Below are positions 61,629-64,000 of a DNA stretch of 64,000 bases, piece by piece. Numbering within the stretch: position 1 is the stretch's first letter; every line of letters starts with the position of its first letter. This stretch comes from Desulfosporosinus sp. I2 (lineage in GTDB: Bacteria; Bacillota; Desulfitobacteriia; Desulfitobacteriales; Desulfitobacteriaceae). The position numbers were made by a program, and so were the translations under genes. The stretch is from assembly GCF_000960765.1 (NCBI RefSeq), contig NZ_JYNH01000002.1, positions 1 to 64,000 on the forward strand. The letters run 5' to 3'. A model generated the notes under the pieces. It did not search any database. It worked only from the letters and a program-made list of their open reading frames with translations, and was not told the origin of the DNA.

Positions 61629-62910
61629 AACAAGACATTATGAAGGAAACCCGCAGAAAAATAGCTCTGCTCTAGGGGCGACTCTTGCTTACCTTGGCGT
61701 GAATGGACTTTTAGCTTTGCTGCATGGTTCTCAGGGATGTTCCTCATTTATTCGGTTACAGCTTTCAAGGCACTATAAGGAACCGATTCCCCTTAACTCA
61801 ACAGCCTTATTAGAAGACTCGGTCATTTTTGGCGGTTGGGAACATCTTAAAAAAGGAATTGCTGTGGCAGCCGATAAATATAAGCCTCAAATTATCGGAG
61901 TGATGAGTACTGGGTTAACTGAAACTTTCGGAGATGACATGGTTAGCGCACTGTCTAGCCTGCGCTCAGAAAGACCGGATTTAAACGATCTGCCTGTTGT
62001 CCTGGCCAGTACGCCGGACTATATCGGTTCCATGCAAGAAGGGTATCAGCGGACGGTAGAGGCTCTGATTACGACGTTGGCTGGACATCCAACCAAGAGG
62101 TTTGAACAAGATTATTCTGAGGAAGTCCCTTCCATAGCCTTGCTACCTGGTTGTCATTTAACCCCGGGCGATGTCGATGAGCTAAAAGAGATCGTGATGG
62201 AATTTGGATTTAGGCCCATTACCATTCCTGATCTTTCAATTTCTCTAGATGGGCATGCTGAACTGGAAGCGGCTCCGGTGGTTCAGGGTGGAACCTTACT
62301 TGAAGATTTTCAGCGTTTGGCAAAGTCTAAGGCCTGTTTGTCGTTTGGACTAAGTATGAAGGATGCGGGAGAAATCGTAAAACAAACATACGAAATTCCT
62401 CATTTTAATTTTCCTTCTTTAACTGGCCTAGAAGTAACAGATACGTTCGTTTTAACTCTAGCAAAGATATCAGGTAAGCCGATACCGGCGAAGCTGCTCC
62501 GACAAAGGAGCAGATTGTTGGATACTCTAGCCGACTTCCATGACCAACTTGGCGGTCTGAAAATAGCGATAGCCTTGGAGATGGATCTGATGTATAGTCT
62601 AGCCTCCTGCTTGGTTGAGGTAGGTGCTGACCTTTCTGTAGCCTTGGCGGCATCCCAAGCAGGCATCCACAAACTATCCCTACCTATCCCGATCGAAGTG
62701 GGAGATTTGGAAACCCTCGAGGAACGAGCGGGTCAGAGTACGCTAATTATTGCCAATTCGAACGGTCGTCAAGCCGCAGGACTGCTGAAAATTCCTCATT
62801 TAAGAGCGGGATTGCCAGTCTTTGACCGGGTTGGCTATCCACAAAAATGTTGGATTAGTTATGAAGGCACTCAACAATTTCTTTTTGACACTTTGAATGC
62901 AGTAGGTTAG
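61621..62910 (+). CDS. nifN: FeMo-cofactor scaffold protein NifN
   Basis: A 429-residue NifK paralogue with LLALLHGSQGCSSFIR and IGVMSTGLTETFGDDM, partner of NifE. ATG 61621 is nine bases after AAAGGAGG, while GTG 61612 abuts it. It overlaps the nifE end, so the pair is translationally coupled. Like other NifN proteins it has fewer cysteines than NifK. Confidence 0.94.
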   Translation: MTKTRHYEGNPQKNSSALGATLAYLGVNGLLALLHGSQGCSSFIRLQLSRHYKEPIPLNSTALLEDSVIFGGWEHLKKGIAVAADKYKPQIIGVMSTGLTETFGDDMVSALSSLRSERPDLNDLPVVLASTPDYIGSMQEGYQRTVEALITTLAGHPTKRFEQDYSEEVPSIALLPGCHLTPGDVDELKEIVMEFGFRPITIPDLSISLDGHAELEAAPVVQGGTLLEDFQRLAKSKACLSFGLSMKDAGEIVKQTYEIPHFNFPSLTGLEVTDTFVLTLAKISGKPIPAKLLRQRSRLLDTLADFHDQLGGLKIAIALEMDLMYSLASCLVEVGADLSVALAASQAGIHKLSLPIPIEVGDLETLEERAGQSTLIIANSNGRQAAGLLKIPHLRAGLPVFDRVGYPQKCWISYEGTQQFLFDTLNAVG

Positions 62911-62993
62911 GGAGAAAATCGACAAGGTCGATAGCTCCACATAACAAATACAAGAATGAAGGAGATAGTCTTAGGATGAGGGAGGGTACAGGT

Positions 62994-63392
62994 ATGCTTA
63001 TAGCCTTTGCTAGTAGTGATGGCTTAACAATTGATTCGCATTTTGCTTCCGCCCCTTCGTTTGAGATGTATAAATTCACAAAGGAACCTCAAGGGATTAT
63101 CCATACATCTCTATCCTCTGAAGACATGGCGGAATCCGATGATAAAGTTGATGTACGCATTAAAATGCTCAAAGAATGTGCAATCGTCTATTGCACACAG
63201 ATTGGTGGTCCCGCAGCAGCGCGTCTAGTTCAAAGCGGTATTCATCCTTTGAAAGTGCTTGAAGGGACATTAATTATCGACGAACTTAACAGACTCAACA
63301 AATTGCTGCTTTCCAAAAAATTGCCACCTTGGCTAAAGAAGAAAGTGGAAGACGTGGGGGATATCGAACCTCAGAAGGAGGATTTAAAGTGA
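62994..63392 (+). CDS. nifX: NifX/NafY-family FeMo-co carrier
   Basis: A ~132-residue protein with a dinitrogenase iron-molybdenum-cofactor-binding fold (PF02579): MLIAFASSDGLTIDSHFASAPSFEMYK, ending in a charged tail (KKKVEDVGDIEPQKEDLK). NifX-type proteins carry NifB-co or FeMo-co to NifEN/NifDK. ATG 62994 follows GGGAGGG; ATG 62976 is a weaker option. The stop overlaps the ferredoxin start (GTGA). Confidence 0.9.
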   Translation: MLIAFASSDGLTIDSHFASAPSFEMYKFTKEPQGIIHTSLSSEDMAESDDKVDVRIKMLKECAIVYCTQIGGPAAARLVQSGIHPLKVLEGTLIIDELNRLNKLLLSKKLPPWLKKKVEDVGDIEPQKEDLK

Positions 63393-63658
63393 GTGAAGTA
63401 CTAATTTACCAAACCTATGGCGGATTACCTTGGACTCCACAGTATGTGGAAGAGATCGATAACACCTTGTGCCTGGGATGTGGGCGGTGTGTGAAATTAT
63501 GTGTGCAAAAATGCTTAGGCCTAGAGAGTTTCGAGGATGATGAGGGGACAGAACGGCACATTGCAAAAATTGCCAATAAAGACCGATGCATTGGTTGCCA
63601 GGCTTGCGGCAGTATTTGTGTACGTAACTGCTATACGTTTAAGGAAAAATCAGCTTGA
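63389..63658 (+). CDS. fdxB: nif-associated two-cluster ferredoxin (FdxB type)
   Basis: An 89-residue ferredoxin with CLGCGRCVKLCVQKC and CIGCQACGSICVRNC, two [4Fe-4S] motifs, and a YQTYGGLPWTPQYVEEID start typical of ferredoxin III in nif clusters. GTG 63389 follows AAGGAGG and overlaps nifX. It probably feeds electrons to NifB or cofactor assembly. Confidence 0.92.
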   Translation: MSEVLIYQTYGGLPWTPQYVEEIDNTLCLGCGRCVKLCVQKCLGLESFEDDEGTERHIAKIANKDRCIGCQACGSICVRNCYTFKEKSA

Positions 63659-63738
63659 TTCTTGCGAGGCACGAGGCTCGAGTGTATGTGTGCCTTGGAA
63701 TGGGATAAACGAATAACAAAACGACTGGAGGGATTAAG

Positions 63739-64000
63739 ATGCAAAAAGAATGTACGCGAGGAAATATGAATAGCCCACACCTAAATCTTGGACATCCTTG
63801 TTTCTCAACAAAGGGGCATGGTAAAACCGGACGGATACACTTAGCTGTAGCTCCGGGATGTAATATATCTTGTAATTATTGTGTGCGCAAATTTGATTGT
63901 GCAAATGAATCCCGTCCAGGTGTAACCAGTAGGGTACAAAACTCAGAAGAAGCGCTTCAGACAGTCAGGAAGGCAAAAGCATCTGATATCGGATCAAAAC
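63739..64000 (+). CDS. nifB: FeMo-cofactor biosynthesis radical SAM protein NifB, 3' end outside the window
   Basis: Only the first ~87 residues are visible: [15 protein letters not shown], then the radical-SAM motif [14 protein letters not shown] and [10 protein letters not shown], which identify NifB. It makes the 8Fe-9S NifB-co core. GGAGGGATTAAG precedes ATG 63739; 80 bases separate it from fdxB. Confidence 0.96.
   Translation, partial: MQKECTRGNMNSPHLNLGHPCFSTKGHGKTGRIHLAVAPGCNISCNYCVRKFDCANESRPGVTSRVQNSEEALQTVRKAKASDIGSK

Overview
The window reads as a chromosomal segment of a spore-forming, strictly anaerobic member of the Clostridia, most like the Desulfosporosinus/Desulfitobacterium group (Peptococcaceae sensu lato). 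The support is gene content: low-GC Gram-positive gene orders (rplU-prp-rpmA-spo0B-obgE, comEA-comEC-holA-rpsT, yqeK-rsfS and a leucine T-box before leuS), sporulation genes (spo0B, a spo0E-like gene, spoIIP), non-pyrrolysine MttB methyltransferases, an AprAB-like oxidoreductase and a clostridial nifI1-nifI2-HDKEN-X-fdx-nifB cluster. The taxon is inferred, not proven. Nearly all genes lie on the + strand.

Layout: 0-3.3 kb, a nucleotidyltransferase, an ABC exporter and a VanZ-like protein. 3.4-9.3 kb, ribosomal protein operon with L21 leader, spo0B, obgE, an HlyD/MacB-type pair and yhbY. 9.7-26.1 kb, a metabolic island: orphan FAD subunit, PAS/sigma-54 activator, OpuC-type betaine/choline importer, an iron-sulfur protein, two MttB-type methyltransferases with one corrinoid protein, then hutU, a MetH-activation-like gene and hutI. 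Two good sigma-54 promoters precede the importer and the methyltransferase operon, so the activator probably links uptake to demethylation. 26-32 kb, a cysteine desulfidase-family protein and two ABC-F ATPases with a tiny basic protein between them. 32-33.9 kb, a divergent repressor pair with four operators and a Spo0E-like gene. 33.9-43.4 kb, nadD, an RRM protein, a CRP-type regulator with a DASS transporter/AprAB-like operon, then yqeK-rsfS and T-box-leuS. 43.6-54.2 kb, a cell-wall-binding lipoprotein, competence genes, holA, rpsT, spoIIP and a frameshifted murJ. 54.2-64 kb, a hairpin-rich stretch, a HutP-family gene and the nif cluster, running off the right edge in nifB.

The most interesting signal is at 54.8-55.8 kb. 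A HutP-family RNA-binding protein with its metal/histidine-site histidines conserved sits directly upstream of nifI1. Between them lie an AG-triplet-rich leader, including UAG-N4-UAG-N4-UAG (the spacing HutP recognises), and a strong intrinsic terminator. This is the layout of hut antitermination placed in front of nitrogenase genes, and suggests RNA-level antitermination control of nif. The second is a ~180-bp element in two copies (16.1 and 50.2 kb), whose inverted-repeat arms and an inner stem differ by compensatory changes, as expected for a conserved folded RNA or single-stranded DNA element.

No tRNA, rRNA, CRISPR array, transposase or complete prophage was recognised.
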